A stretch of 64,000 nucleotides of DNA from Burkholderia sp. HI2500 (GTDB lineage: Bacteria; Pseudomonadota; Gammaproteobacteria; Burkholderiales; Burkholderiaceae). The DNA lies in NCBI RefSeq assembly GCF_002223055.1, contig NZ_NKFL01000005.1, forward strand, positions 62,001 through 126,000. Reading direction: 5' to 3'. The first letter of the stretch is position 1; every line of letters starts with the position of its first letter. The position numbers were made by a program, and so were the translations under genes. Below are positions 17,869 through 27,383 of this stretch, piece by piece. Under the pieces are notes generated by a model, which was given only the letters and a program-made list of their open reading frames with translations, had not been told where the DNA came from and made no database searches.

Positions 17869-17925
17869 GCCCGGCAGAAGCCTTTTTTACGGCCTCCGCT
17901 TCGGGCGGGGGCACCCAGTCCAGAC

Positions 17926-18849
17926 ATGACCGATTCGACCTACGACGTGGCGCGCGTGCGCACGTACCTCCAGGGCCTGCAGACACGCATCGCCGACGCG
18001 CTCGGCGCGCTCGACGGTACGCCGCTCGCGACCGACGCATGGCAACGCGGGCCGGCCGAACGCCTGCGCGGCGGCGGCTGCACGCGGATTCTCGAAGGCG
18101 GCCGCGTGTTCGAACGCGCGGGGATCGGCTTTTCCGACGTCGCGGGCGATGCGCTGCCGCCGTCGGCGAGCGCGGCGCGCCCGCAACTCGCGGGCCGCGG
18201 CTTCGAGGCGCTCGGCGTGTCGCTGGTGCTGCACCCGCGCAATCCTTACTGCCCGACCGTCCACATGAACGTGCGGATGCTGATCGCGACGAAACCGGGC
18301 GAGGAGCCCGTGTTCTGGTTCGGCGGCGGCATGGATCTGACACCGGTGTACGGTTTCGAGGACGACGCCCGGCATTTCCACCAGACCTGCAAGGATGCGC
18401 TCGACCCGTTCGGCGTCGAGCTCTACCCGCGCTTCAAGAAGTGGTGCGACGAGTATTTCTTCCTGAAGCACCGCAACGAGATGCGCGGCATCGGCGGGAT
18501 CTTCTTCGACGATTTCTCGGAGCCCGGTTTCGAACGCTCGTTTGACCTGATGCAAAGCGTCGGCGACGCGTTCCTGCAGGCCTACCTGCCGATCGTCGAG
18601 CGGCGCGCCGAGCTGCCGTACGGCGAGCGCGAGCGCGACTTCCAGGCTTACCGCCGCGGCCGCTACGTCGAATTCAACCTCGTGTTCGACCGCGGCACGC
18701 TGTTCGGCCTGCAAAGCGGCGGCCGGACCGAGTCGATCCTGATGTCGATGCCGCCGGTCGCGAACTGGCGCTACAACTGGCAGCCCGAGCCGGGTTCGCC
18801 GGAAGCGCGCCTGTACAGCGACTTCATCGTGCCGCGCGACTGGGTCTGA
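17926..18849 (+). CDS. hemF: Oxygen-dependent coproporphyrinogen III oxidase
   Basis: A 307-aa enzyme. It has [40 protein letters not shown] and the near-C-terminal [20 protein letters not shown], all characteristic of HemF. It converts coproporphyrinogen III to protoporphyrinogen IX aerobically in heme synthesis. It heads a run of closely spaced plus-strand genes (nadD, rsfS, rlmH, maf, rng). Confidence 0.97.
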   Translation: MTDSTYDVARVRTYLQGLQTRIADALGALDGTPLATDAWQRGPAERLRGGGCTRILEGGRVFERAGIGFSDVAGDALPPSASAARPQLAGRGFEALGVSLVLHPRNPYCPTVHMNVRMLIATKPGEEPVFWFGGGMDLTPVYGFEDDARHFHQTCKDALDPFGVELYPRFKKWCDEYFFLKHRNEMRGIGGIFFDDFSEPGFERSFDLMQSVGDAFLQAYLPIVERRAELPYGERERDFQAYRRGRYVEFNLVFDRGTLFGLQSGGRTESILMSMPPVANWRYNWQPEPGSPEARLYSDFIVPRDWV

Positions 18850-18875
18850 CCCTGCCTCAAGCAAAGGACGCGTTT

Positions 18876-19577
18876 CTGGACACCACCGCCCGCCCCGCCC
18901 CGCTGCCGCGTCGTATCGGCTTGCTGGGCGGCACTTTCGACCCGATCCACGACGGCCATCTCGCGCTCGCGCGCCGGTTCGCCGAACTGCTCGGCCTGAC
19001 CGAACTCGTGCTGCTGCCCGCCGGGCAGCCGTACCAGAAGCGCGACGTCTCGGCCGCCGAGCATCGGCTCGCGATGACGCGCGCGGCCGCCGGCTCGCTG
19101 TCCGTGCCGGGCGTGACCGTGACCGTCGCCACCGACGAGATCGAGCACGCCGGCCCGACCTATACGGTCGAGACGCTCGCGCGCTGGCGCGAGCGGGTCG
19201 GCCCGGACGCGTCGCTGTCGCTGCTGATCGGCGCCGACCAGCTCGTGCGCCTCGACACGTGGCGCGACTGGCGCAAGCTGTTCGACTACGCGCACATCTG
19301 CGTGTCGACGCGCCCGGGGTTCGACCTCGGCGCGGCGCCGCCGGACGTCGCGCAGCAAATCACCGCGCGGCAAGCCGGCGCCGGCGTGCTCAAGGCCACG
19401 CCGGCAGGCCACCTGCTGATCGATACGACCCTTTCGTTCGACATAGCCGCGACCGACATCCGCGCCCACCTGCGCGAATGCATCGCGCGCCATGCGCAAA
19501 TGCCCGACGCATCGGCCGAGCATGTGCCGGCCGCCGTATGGGCCTATATTCTTCAACATCGCCTCTACCATTCCTGA
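18876..19577 (+). CDS. nadD: Nicotinate-nucleotide adenylyltransferase, non-ATG start
   Basis: A nucleotidylyltransferase with the nucleotide-binding [36 protein letters not shown] and STRPGF. It transfers AMP to nicotinate mononucleotide in NAD synthesis. No ATG, GTG or TTG precedes the first beta strand in frame. TTG at 18921 would cut into the GLLGG strand. CTG at 18876, 8 bases after AAAGGA, gives an N-terminus (L/M)[14 protein letters not shown] that keeps the fold and about 233 residues. The start codon is therefore probably CTG. Confidence 0.9.
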   Translation: MDTTARPAPLPRRIGLLGGTFDPIHDGHLALARRFAELLGLTELVLLPAGQPYQKRDVSAAEHRLAMTRAAAGSLSVPGVTVTVATDEIEHAGPTYTVETLARWRERVGPDASLSLLIGADQLVRLDTWRDWRKLFDYAHICVSTRPGFDLGAAPPDVAQQITARQAGAGVLKATPAGHLLIDTTLSFDIAATDIRAHLRECIARHAQMPDASAEHVPAAVWAYILQHRLYHS

Positions 19578-19581
19578 ATCC

Positions 19582-20028
19582 ATGGATATTCGCAAACTGC
19601 AGCGCGTGATCGTCGACGCCCTCGAAGACGTCAAGGCGCAAGACATCAAGGTGTTCAACACCAGCCACCTGACCGAACTGTTCGACCGCGTGGTCGTCGC
19701 TTCGGGCACCTCCAACCGCCAGACCAAGGCGCTCGCGTCGAGCGTGCGTGACAAGGTCAAGGAAGCCGGCGGCGACATCGTCAGCTCCGAAGGCGAAGAC
19801 ACCGGCGAATGGGTGCTCGTCGACTGCGGCGACGCAATCGTGCACATCCTGCAACCGGCCCTGCGCCAGTACTACAACCTCGAGGAAATCTGGGGCGACA
19901 AGCCCGTGCGGATGAAGCTCGGCGGCGGCAAGGGCAACGGCTTCGCCCAGGCCAGCGAAGGCGACGACGAAGAAGAGGAAGCCGCGCCCGCCCGCCCGGC
20001 GCGCAAGACGGCCGCTCGCCGCCGTTGA
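19582..20028 (+). CDS. rsfS: Ribosome silencing factor RsfS
   Basis: A 148-aa protein. The core [20 protein letters not shown]...[20 protein letters not shown]...[14 protein letters not shown]...[10 protein letters not shown] is the RsfS/YbeB family. It binds ribosomal protein L14 and blocks subunit joining under starvation. An acidic then basic C-terminal tail (EGDDEEEE ... RKTAARRR) extends beyond the fold. It begins 4 bases after nadD, a conserved gene pair. Confidence 0.96.
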   Translation: MDIRKLQRVIVDALEDVKAQDIKVFNTSHLTELFDRVVVASGTSNRQTKALASSVRDKVKEAGGDIVSSEGEDTGEWVLVDCGDAIVHILQPALRQYYNLEEIWGDKPVRMKLGGGKGNGFAQASEGDDEEEEAAPARPARKTAARRR

Positions 20029-20053
20029 GCCCCGATTCGTCAAGCGTCTTCCG

Positions 20054-20525
20054 ATGAAGCTTTTCATCCTTGCGGTCGGCCACAAGATGCCGGGCTGGAT
20101 CGCATCCGGCTTCGACGAATACACGAAGCGGATGCCGCCCGAGCTGCGCATCGAGTTGCGCGAGATCAAGCCCGAACTGCGTTCGGGCGGCCGCAGCGCC
20201 GAAAGCGTGATGGCGGCCGAGCGGCAGAAGATCGAGGCCGCGCTGCCGAAGGGCGCGCGCCTCGTCGCGCTCGACGAGCGCGGCCGCGACTGGACCACGA
20301 TGCAGCTCGCCCAGGCGCTGCCCGGCTGGCAGCAGGACGGCCGCGACGTCGCGTTCGTGATCGGCGGCGCCGACGGGCTCGATCCCGAACTGAAAGCGCG
20401 TGCCGACACGCTGCTGCGCATCTCGATGCATGACGCTGCCGCACGGGATGGTGCGCGTGCTGCTCGCCGAACAGCTTTACCGGGCGTGGAGCATCACGCA
20501 GAATCACCCCTACCACCGCGCATGA
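20054..20525 (+). pseudogene. rlmH: rlmH with an apparent +1 frameshift near the C-terminus
   Basis: Codons 1-124 encode a normal RlmH start ([20 protein letters not shown] ... [24 protein letters not shown]). The expected C-terminal block [20 protein letters not shown] followed by [11 protein letters not shown] continues from 20430 in the next frame and stops at 20525. Removing one base at 20426-20429 restores a standard 156-aa protein. As written, the frame reads a nonsense tail to 20569 and loses the SAM/ribosome-binding C-terminus of this SPOUT methyltransferase (23S rRNA pseudouridine 1915). It may be a sequencing error or a real lesion. Confidence 0.85.
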
Positions 20526-20576
20526 CGTGTCGTCCTCGAGACGCGCGCCACGCGCGCACACCGAGATAACGACACC

Positions 20577-21209
20577 ATGCCGTCCAGCACGCCCCCCGCG
20601 CTTTTCCCGACCCTTTACCTCGCTTCGCAAAGCCCGCGCCGCCAGGAGCTCCTGCAACAGATCGGCGTACGCTTCGAGCTGCTGCTGCCGCGCCCCGACG
20701 AGGACGCCGAGGCGCTCGAGGCCGAACTGCCCGGCGAAGCCGCCGATGCCTACGTGCGGCGCGTGACCATCGCCAAGGCCGAGGCTGCGCGTGCACGCCT
20801 CGTCGCGAGCGGCAAGCCGGCGTCGCCGGTGCTGGTCGCCGATACGACCGTCACGATCGACGGCGCGATCCTCGGCAAGCCGGCCGACGCCGACGACGCG
20901 CTCGCGATGCTGACGCGCCTCGCCGGCCGCGAACACGCGGTGCTGACCGCCGTCGCCGTGATCGCTGCCGACGGCGAACTGCTGCCGCCCGCGCTGTCGC
21001 GCTCGACGGTGCGCTTCGCGGCCGCGTCGCGCGACGCGTACGCGCGCTACGTCGAATCGGGCGAGCCGTTCGGCAAGGCCGGCGCGTACGCGATCCAGGG
21101 GCGCGCCGCCGAGTTCATCGAGCGAATCGACGGTTCCCATTCAGGTATCATGGGTCTGCCCCTTTTTGAGACTGCCGCGCTGCTGCGTGTCGCGCGCGTC
21201 GCCTTCTGA
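20577..21209 (+). CDS. maf: Maf-family nucleoside triphosphate pyrophosphatase
   Basis: A 210-aa protein. [16 protein letters not shown] near the N-terminus is the Maf signature. The conserved Asp in [10 protein letters not shown] and [20 protein letters not shown] also fit. It hydrolyses dTTP/UTP or modified nucleotides in the YhdE-type subgroup. It sits between rlmH and rng, a common order in betaproteobacteria. Confidence 0.93.
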   Translation: MPSSTPPALFPTLYLASQSPRRQELLQQIGVRFELLLPRPDEDAEALEAELPGEAADAYVRRVTIAKAEAARARLVASGKPASPVLVADTTVTIDGAILGKPADADDALAMLTRLAGREHAVLTAVAVIAADGELLPPALSRSTVRFAAASRDAYARYVESGEPFGKAGAYAIQGRAAEFIERIDGSHSGIMGLPLFETAALLRVARVAF

Positions 21210-21216
21210 ACCCACC

Positions 21217-22686
21217 ATGAACGAAGAAATCCTGATCAACCTCACGCCGCAGGAAACGCGGGTCGCACTCGTCCAGCAAGGCGCGGTGCAGGAGCTTCAC
21301 GTCGAGCGCACGCTGTCGCGCGGGCGGGTCGGCAACATCTATCTCGGCAAGGTCGTGCGCGTGCTGCCCGGCATGCAGTCGGCGTTCATCGACATCGGCC
21401 TCGAACGCGCGGCGTTCCTGCACGTCGCCGACATCTGGCATCCGCGCCTCGCGGGCGAGCCGCAGTCGGGCACGCCGCACCAGCCGATCGAGAAGATCGT
21501 GTTCGAAGGCCAGACGCTGATGGTCCAGGTGATCAAGGATCCGATCGGCACGAAGGGCGCGCGGCTGTCGACGCAGGTCAGCATCGCGGGCCGCACGCTC
21601 GTCTACCTGCCGCAGGAGCCGCATATCGGCATCTCGCAGAAGATCGAGAGCGAGGCCGAACGCGAGGCCGTGCGCGCGCGCCTGACGGCCGTGATCCCGC
21701 CGGACGAGAAAGGCGGCTACATCGTGCGCACGATCGCCGAGGATGCCACCTCCGACGAGCTCGCCGGCGACGTCACGTACCTGCGCAAGACGTGGGCGAC
21801 GATCGTCGCCCAGGCACAGCGGCTGCCGGCGACGAGCCTGCTGTACCAGGATCTCGATCTCGCGCAGCGCGTGCTGCGCGATTTCGCGAACGACGACACG
21901 ACGCGTATCCAGGTCGATTCGCGCGAGACGTACCAGCGCCTGTCGGAATTCGCGGGCGAATTCACGCCGGCCGTGAGCCCGAAGCTGCACCACTACACGG
22001 GCGAGCGTCCGCTGTTCGACCTGTACAACATCGAGACGGAGATCCAGCGCGCGCTATCGCGCCGCGTCGACCTGAAGTCGGGCGGTTACCTGATGATCGA
22101 CCAGACCGAGGCGATGACGACGATCGACGTGAACACGGGCGGCTACGTCGGCGCACGCAACTTCGACGACACGATCTTCAAGACCAACCTCGAGGCCGCG
22201 CATACGATCGCGCGGCAGCTGCGGCTGCGCAACCTCGGCGGGATCATCATCATCGACTTCATCGACATGGAAAACGCCGAGCATCGCGACGCGGTGCTGT
22301 CCGAGTTGAAGAAGGCGCTGTCGCGCGACCGCACGCGCGTGACGGTCAACGGCTTCTCGCAGCTCGGGCTCGTCGAGATGACGCGCAAGCGCACGCGCGA
22401 ATCGCTCGCGCACGTGCTGTGCGAGCCGTGCCCGACCTGCCAGGGCAAGGGCCAGGTGAAGACGTCGCGCACCGTGTGCTACGACATCCTGCGCGAGATC
22501 CTGCGCGAGTCGCGGCAGTTCAACCCGCGCGAATTCCGCGTGATCGCCGCGCAGCAGGTGATCGACCTGTTCCTCGACGAGGAGTCGCAGCATCTCGCGA
22601 TGCTGATCGACTTCATCGGCAAGCCGGTGTCGCTGCAGGTCGAATCGAACCTGAGCCAGGAGCAGTACGATATCGTGCTGATGTAA
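21217..22686 (+). CDS. rng: Ribonuclease G
   Basis: A 489-aa endoribonuclease starting MNEEILINLTPQETRVALVQ. It has an S1 domain (GRVGNIYLGKVVRVLPGMQS...FLHVADIW), catalytic MIDQTEAMTTIDVNTGGYVG and IIIDFIDMENAEHR, and the zinc-link CEPCPTCQGKG. It lacks the long C-terminal scaffold of RNase E. It processes 16S rRNA 5' ends and degrades mRNA. It begins 7 bases after maf. Confidence 0.96.
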   Translation: MNEEILINLTPQETRVALVQQGAVQELHVERTLSRGRVGNIYLGKVVRVLPGMQSAFIDIGLERAAFLHVADIWHPRLAGEPQSGTPHQPIEKIVFEGQTLMVQVIKDPIGTKGARLSTQVSIAGRTLVYLPQEPHIGISQKIESEAEREAVRARLTAVIPPDEKGGYIVRTIAEDATSDELAGDVTYLRKTWATIVAQAQRLPATSLLYQDLDLAQRVLRDFANDDTTRIQVDSRETYQRLSEFAGEFTPAVSPKLHHYTGERPLFDLYNIETEIQRALSRRVDLKSGGYLMIDQTEAMTTIDVNTGGYVGARNFDDTIFKTNLEAAHTIARQLRLRNLGGIIIIDFIDMENAEHRDAVLSELKKALSRDRTRVTVNGFSQLGLVEMTRKRTRESLAHVLCEPCPTCQGKGQVKTSRTVCYDILREILRESRQFNPREFRVIAAQQVIDLFLDEESQHLAMLIDFIGKPVSLQVESNLSQEQYDIVLM

Positions 22687-22813
22687 CGTTCCGTCCATCC
22701 GCCGCCGGCATCGCCGCGCGGCGCTTCGATGCGGCGCCCGGGCCGCCCGCGCATGTCGCGCCGGCACCCGCCGCCGCCCTTTCACCCTACCCTTTTCGCA
22801 TTCACCACACACC

Positions 22814-23149
22814 ATGAGCCAAGGCCACAACCGCCGCCAGCGCAAGAAACTCCACATCGGCGAATTCCAGGAACTCGCGTTCAACGCCACCGCGCATTAC
22901 CGCAACGAAATGACCGACCTCGAGCGCGGCGAACTGATCGACGCGTTCATCGACTTCGTCGAAGCGAACGGGCTGCTGACCGTCGCGTCGGCGGACGAAG
23001 GCATCGGCGCTTACGTGATTTCCGGCGCGCCGCGCGGCACGACGACCGACGCCGACCGCGAGCTCGTGCGCGGCTGGCTGGCCGCACGGCCGGAACTGAC
23101 CGACGTCAAGGTCAGCGAATTCACCGACGCGTGGTACCCGGAAGCCTGA
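22814..23149 (+). CDS. YggL family 50S ribosome-binding protein (DUF469)
   Basis: A 111-aa protein, MSQGHNRRQRKKLHIGEFQE, with a basic N-terminus then an acidic alpha/beta core ending VSEFTDAWYPEA. This is the DUF469/YggL family, reported to bind the large ribosomal subunit. It follows rng after 127 bases. Confidence 0.88.
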   Translation: MSQGHNRRQRKKLHIGEFQELAFNATAHYRNEMTDLERGELIDAFIDFVEANGLLTVASADEGIGAYVISGAPRGTTTDADRELVRGWLAARPELTDVKVSEFTDAWYPEA

Positions 23150-23639
23150 GTTTCCGGCTTCACGCCCGTCGCGCAGCGCCCGCGCCTGCCCGCCGCCACG
23201 GCGGGTGAGGCCGGCGCCGCCCCGCTCCCTCCGCCTCGCCTCCGCATCCCCTCCGCATCCCCTTCCGCCATCGCGCGATACCCACGCCACCGGCACCGAC
23301 TCACACGATTTCCGCCGCGTCGACGGTGATTACCCCGATTTCGGCAGTGAATCGGACGCTTACTTCAATTTAACGTTGCTTAAAAGACGGCTCGCGCCGG
23401 CAGACCTACTCTGATCGCCAGGAATCCGATGTTTTCCGGTGCGATCGGCAAGCAAGACGAAAGAATGCAAACCGCTCGCCCGACCGATGTTCCGGATTCC
23501 GGTACGGGCAAAAACGCGACACGGCGACAGGTCAATCAGGGAGACAACCAACAATGCGCCAGCCGCTTTCCCATCGCAGCGACACATTGACGCACGCGAA
23601 GGCCGCCTGACCCCACTCTCCAACGAATACGAGGACGAC
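23150..23639. other. 490-bp intergenic stretch before the Gly-rich lipoprotein
   Basis: I see no gene. An A/T-rich patch at 23365-23385 (CAATTTAACGTTGCTTAAAA) could hold the promoter of the downstream lipoprotein. The remaining sequence up to the ATG at 23640 is open in the lipoprotein frame from 23439 but lacks a coding look. Confidence 0.4.
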
Positions 23640-24854
23640 ATGGATACGCCTACCACCCATCAAGCAGGACTCCGAATGATCATGATCGCGGCTGGCGTCG
23701 CAGCGCTGGTGTCGCTGTCCGCGTGCGGCGGCTCCGGCTCGCTGAGCCAGGGCACCGGTGGCGCAGGATCGGGTTCGGGCGATACGACGGCCACGACCGG
23801 CGGCACGAGCAACGGCTCGGGCAGCGGTTCCGGCAGCGGCTCGACCGTCGGCAGCACGGGCAGCGGCAGCGGCTCGGCGGGCAGCGGCGCATCCGCCAAT
23901 GCCCTCGGCCAGACGATCGACTCGTCGAGCAACATCGTGACGGCCGCGGGCGGCGCGGTATCGAGCGTCGGCACGACGATCGCCGGCCAGTCGCTGCCCG
24001 GCACCCATGCGTCGACCACGCAAGGTCTCGGCACGGTCGTCCAGGATGCCGGCGCGGCCGTCACGACGCTCGGCACCGGCCTCGGCTCGGGGCTCGGCCA
24101 GCTCGGCGCATCGTCGAACCCGGTCGGCACGACGGTCGCGAGCACCGGCGGCGTGGTCACGAACCTCGGCGACGCGGTCGCCGCGACCGGCGGCGTCGTG
24201 TCGAGTCTCGGCGCCAGCGGTTCGGCGCTGGCGCCGCTCGCGCCCGTCACATCGCCGGTCGGCGGCGCGGTCACGATGCTCGGCAATACGATCGCAGGCG
24301 GCGGCGCGACGCTCGGCACGCAGTTGTCGACCGGTCCCGTCGCGCAGGTCACGGGCGCCGCCAGCTCGGCGATCACGCCGATCACGGCGCAGGTCGGGTC
24401 GGTCACGCAGACCGTCGCGTCGAGCACGCCGCTCGGCGCACCGCTCACGAACCTCGTGACGACGGTCGGCAACGGCGTCGCGAACGCCGGCACGACGATC
24501 GCGAAAACCGGCGGGAATCCGGTGACGACCGGCGTCGGCAACGTCGTCACCGCGACCGGCAACACGGTGGCCACCGCCGGCACGGCGCTGCTGGGCGGTG
24601 GCGGCGCCGCGACGAGCCCGCTCGCACCGGTCACGGGGCTCTTGTCGACCGGCGCACTCGGCGGCGCGACGGGCGGCAGCAACCCGGCCGGTGCGCTCAC
24701 GTCGGCGGTCGGCACCGTGACGGGAGCGGTGTCGGGCGCAGCCGGCGGCTCGCCCGTCGCGGGGCTGACGGGCGGCAGCGGCACCGGTGCGCTCTCGAAA
24801 ACGGGCGGCGTGCTCGCCCCCGTGACGACGACGCTCGGCGCGCTGGTCAAGTAA
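23640..24854 (+). CDS. Gly/Ala/Thr/Ser-rich low-complexity lipoprotein
   Basis: A 404-aa protein. MIMIAAGVAALVSLSACGGSG gives a lipoprotein signal with lipobox LSAC (Cys near residue 32 from the ATG at 23640, or residue 20 from the internal methionine). After a GSGSGS-type spacer (residues 38-90) come degenerate repeats such as GGVVTNLGDAV, GGVVSSLGAS and GGAVTMLGNTI, with period about 25-30. Similar Burkholderia proteins are labelled collagen-like, but there is no strict Gly-X-Y run. Probably a surface or periplasmic fibrous protein. Function unknown. Ribosome site GAGGACGAC. Confidence 0.75.
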   Translation: MDTPTTHQAGLRMIMIAAGVAALVSLSACGGSGSLSQGTGGAGSGSGDTTATTGGTSNGSGSGSGSGSTVGSTGSGSGSAGSGASANALGQTIDSSSNIVTAAGGAVSSVGTTIAGQSLPGTHASTTQGLGTVVQDAGAAVTTLGTGLGSGLGQLGASSNPVGTTVASTGGVVTNLGDAVAATGGVVSSLGASGSALAPLAPVTSPVGGAVTMLGNTIAGGGATLGTQLSTGPVAQVTGAASSAITPITAQVGSVTQTVASSTPLGAPLTNLVTTVGNGVANAGTTIAKTGGNPVTTGVGNVVTATGNTVATAGTALLGGGGAATSPLAPVTGLLSTGALGGATGGSNPAGALTSAVGTVTGAVSGAAGGSPVAGLTGGSGTGALSKTGGVLAPVTTTLGALVK

Positions 24855-24869
24855 GCGGCAGGCCGGCAC

Positions 24870-24901
24870 GGCGCCCGCATCGTCGCAGACGATCGGGCGC
24901 C
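24870..24901 (+). terminator. Strong hairpin after the Gly-rich lipoprotein
   Basis: GGCGCCCG-C-ATCGTC-gca-GACGAT-CGGGCGCC forms a 14-bp stem with one bulged base and a 3-base loop, 16 bases after the stop. The downstream T content is low (TTCGACTTGG), so termination efficiency is uncertain. Confidence 0.5.
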
Positions 24902-25026
24902 TTCGACTTGGCCTGAGCCTTAGCCTTCGCCTTCATTCACCCTCTTCCCCACCCCGCGATCCCTTCCTTTTCCCGACAGTCCGCCTCCAGCCAGCCATCG
25001 AAATCGGACCTGAAAGCAAGACACGT

Positions 25027-25032
25027 TAAAAT
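25027..25032 (+). promoter_or_regulatory. Candidate -10 box for the PRC-barrel/MFS operon
   Basis: TAAAAT in ACGTTAAAATCTC, about 90 bases before the start codon. Confidence 0.4.
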
Positions 25033-25120
25033 CTCACCTCGCGTGGTGCGCCGCCCGCACCCGCCATCCATCGCCAGCCGCGTGCCTCCGGGCCGCCCCC
25101 GACCCATGGAGTGAGTGTCA

Positions 25121-26089
25121 ATGAGCGGCGGACCTCCGTTTCCCGCATCCCGCAGCAAGTCGTTGCCGTCCTCGACGGTTTTCCTGATCCTCGCCGCCGC
25201 CACGCTGCTGTCCGGCTGCGGGCTGCTGCCGGTGCAGAATCCGCCCGCGCCGATCAGCGAGGCGCTCGTCGAGCCCGTCGAGGAAACCGCCGGCGAACCG
25301 CTGACGATGCCGCCCGTGCCCGCGCCGACGCACCCGGAGGAACCGGAAGCGCCGAAGAAGCCGCACCGCGAAGCCACGCGGCCGAAGCCCGTGCAGCGCC
25401 CCGAATCGCCGACACCGCCGCCGCCTCCGCCGCCGCCGATCGTCGCGACGCGCCCGCTCGACCGCACCCAGATCCATGCGCTGCTCGACAGCGAAGTCGC
25501 GCGCCGCAACGGCAAGGTGATCGGCCGCGCGGTCGACATGGTGACCGACGCGAGCGGCAAGCCGCGCGAGATGATCGTGAACCTGCAGGGCTTCATGGGC
25601 GTGGGCGACCGCAAGGTCATCTTCCCGTGGAACGTGTTCCGCTTCACGCCCGGTGGCAAACAGGAGCCGATCGTGCTCGACGTGCCGTCGGGCGACCTCC
25701 CGCCGGCCGCGCGGCCCAAGGCCGTGCCGCTGTCCGGTTCGGCCGCCGCCTCGCCTGCGACGCGGCTGCCGATGCTCGACAGCGACGTCGAGCGCCCGAA
25801 CGGCACGAAGATCGGCCGCATCGTCGACGTGCTGATCGACCGCGCATCGCAGCCGCAGGCGGTCGTGCTCGACCTCGGCGGCCTGGTCAATACCGACCGC
25901 CGTTCGATCGCCGCGAGCTGGGGCGCGCTGCGCTTCGTCACGCGCGACAAGGCGCTGCATCCGCAGCTCGACCTGAACGACGCACAGATCAAGGCGTCGC
26001 CGCCCTACGCGGCCGACAAGCCGATCGTCGCGGTTTTCCCCCCGCCCGTTGCCCCGGCACCGGCTTCGTCTGCGAGCGCGACCCGATGA
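25121..26089 (+). CDS. PRC-barrel domain lipoprotein
   Basis: A 322-aa protein. A signal segment with lipobox LLSGC (Cys near residue 33) is followed by a Pro/Glu-rich linker and a polyproline run (residues 90-106). Two PRC-barrel-like units follow: residues ~115-180 (RRNGKVIGRAVDMVTDASG...) and ~212-285 (RPNGTKIGRIVDVLIDRAS...). PRC barrels often mediate protein binding; here it would be anchored in the envelope. The ATG at 25121 has GGAG 9 bases upstream. Its stop overlaps the MFS start (ATGA). Confidence 0.8.
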   Translation: MSGGPPFPASRSKSLPSSTVFLILAAATLLSGCGLLPVQNPPAPISEALVEPVEETAGEPLTMPPVPAPTHPEEPEAPKKPHREATRPKPVQRPESPTPPPPPPPPIVATRPLDRTQIHALLDSEVARRNGKVIGRAVDMVTDASGKPREMIVNLQGFMGVGDRKVIFPWNVFRFTPGGKQEPIVLDVPSGDLPPAARPKAVPLSGSAAASPATRLPMLDSDVERPNGTKIGRIVDVLIDRASQPQAVVLDLGGLVNTDRRSIAASWGALRFVTRDKALHPQLDLNDAQIKASPPYAADKPIVAVFPPPVAPAPASSASATR

Positions 26090-27345
26090 CGATCAAGCAT
26101 TCCGTCAGCGCACGCAGTCTCCGGTCCCTCGACTGGCTCAACTTCTTCGTTGCAAACGTTCAAACAGGGTTCGGTCCGTTCATCGCGTCCTACCTCGCGT
26201 CGCACAAGTGGACGCAGGGCGAGATCGGCATGGTGCTGTCGATCGGCACGATCAGCGCGATGGTCAGCCAGGTGCCCGGCGGCGCGGCCGTCGATGCGCT
26301 GAAGAACAAGAAAGGCGCGGCCGCGTGGGCGATCGCGGCCATCATCCTGTCCGCGGTGCTGCTCGCGTCGAGCCCGACGATCGTGCCGGTGATCGCCGCC
26401 GAGGTGTTCCACGGCTTCGCGAGCTGCATGCTCGTGCCGGCCATGGCCGCGATCTCGTTCTCGCTCGTCGGCCGCGCCGACCTCGGCGACCGGCTCGGCC
26501 GCAACGCGCGCTGGGCGTCGATCGGCAGCGCGGTCGCGGCGGGCCTGATGGGGCTCACCGGCGAATATTTCTCCGCCCGCGCGGTGTTCTGGCTGACCGC
26601 CGTGCTCGCGCTGCCCGCGCTGTTCGCGCTCGCGATGATCCAGCCGACCCACGAGGTGATCCCGCAGTCGTCGAAGCCCGACGATCGCGACGAAGCCGGC
26701 GAACGCGAAACGCTGCTCGAGCTGCTGCGCGACCGCCGGATGCTGATCTTCGCGGCGTGCGTCGTGCTGTTCCACCTGTCGAACGCGGCGATGCTAAACC
26801 TCGCGGCCGGTGAAGTCACGGCCGGGATGGGCGAGAACGTGCAGCTCGTGATCGCCGCGTGCATCATCGTGCCGCAGGCCATTGTCGCGATGCTGTCGCC
26901 GTGGGTCGGCCGCTCCGCGCAACGCTGGGGGCGCCGGCCGATCCTGTTGCTCGGCTTCTCGGCGCTGCCGGTGCGCGCGCTGCTGTTCGCCGGCGTGAGC
27001 AGCCCGTACCTGCTGGTACCGGTGCAGATGCTCGACGGCATCAGCGCGGCCGTGTTCGGCGTGATGCTGCCGCTGATCGCGGCCGACGTCGCGGGCGGCA
27101 AGGGCCGCTACAACCTGTGCATCGGGCTCTTCGGGCTCGCGGCCGGGATCGGCGCGACACTCAGCACGGCCGCGGCCGGCTACGTCGCCGATCACTTCGG
27201 CAACGCCGTGAGCTTCTTCGGGCTCGCGGGCGCCGGTGCGCTCGCGGTGCTGCTGGTCTGGCTCGTGATGCCCGAAACGCGCGTCGCGAACGGTGACGCG
27301 GCCGCCGACGAACCGGCCGCCGCATCGCCCGAACAGGCGCGCTGA
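26086..27345 (+). CDS. MFS transporter
   Basis: A 419-aa, roughly 12-helix major facilitator protein starting MTIKHSVSARSLRSLDWLNF. The loop 2-3 pattern is GGAAVDALKNKKGA and the central loop is charged (SSKPDDRDEAGERE). The second-half loop WVGRSAQRWGRRPILLLG is a classic MFS signature. Substrate unknown. Translational coupling to the PRC-barrel lipoprotein suggests a joint envelope role. Confidence 0.88.
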   Translation: MTIKHSVSARSLRSLDWLNFFVANVQTGFGPFIASYLASHKWTQGEIGMVLSIGTISAMVSQVPGGAAVDALKNKKGAAAWAIAAIILSAVLLASSPTIVPVIAAEVFHGFASCMLVPAMAAISFSLVGRADLGDRLGRNARWASIGSAVAAGLMGLTGEYFSARAVFWLTAVLALPALFALAMIQPTHEVIPQSSKPDDRDEAGERETLLELLRDRRMLIFAACVVLFHLSNAAMLNLAAGEVTAGMGENVQLVIAACIIVPQAIVAMLSPWVGRSAQRWGRRPILLLGFSALPVRALLFAGVSSPYLLVPVQMLDGISAAVFGVMLPLIAADVAGGKGRYNLCIGLFGLAAGIGATLSTAAAGYVADHFGNAVSFFGLAGAGALAVLLVWLVMPETRVANGDAAADEPAAASPEQAR

Positions 27346-27383
27346 CCCCGGCGCGCCGCCGTTACCCGCTTCTTGGCCAACGC

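Noticed and set aside
20054..20569. Programmed frameshifting in rlmH
   Set aside because: No slippery sequence or downstream pseudoknot-like structure was seen, and the gene is not known to be recoded.
23640..24854. Collagen triple helix in the Gly-rich lipoprotein
   Set aside because: Glycine does not recur every third residue over any long run, so a triple helix is not supported.
25111..26085. N-terminal extension making the MFS gene 744 aa
   Set aside because: The upstream part is a shadow of the PRC-barrel gene; the MFS protein has a natural start at 26086 with ATGA coupling.
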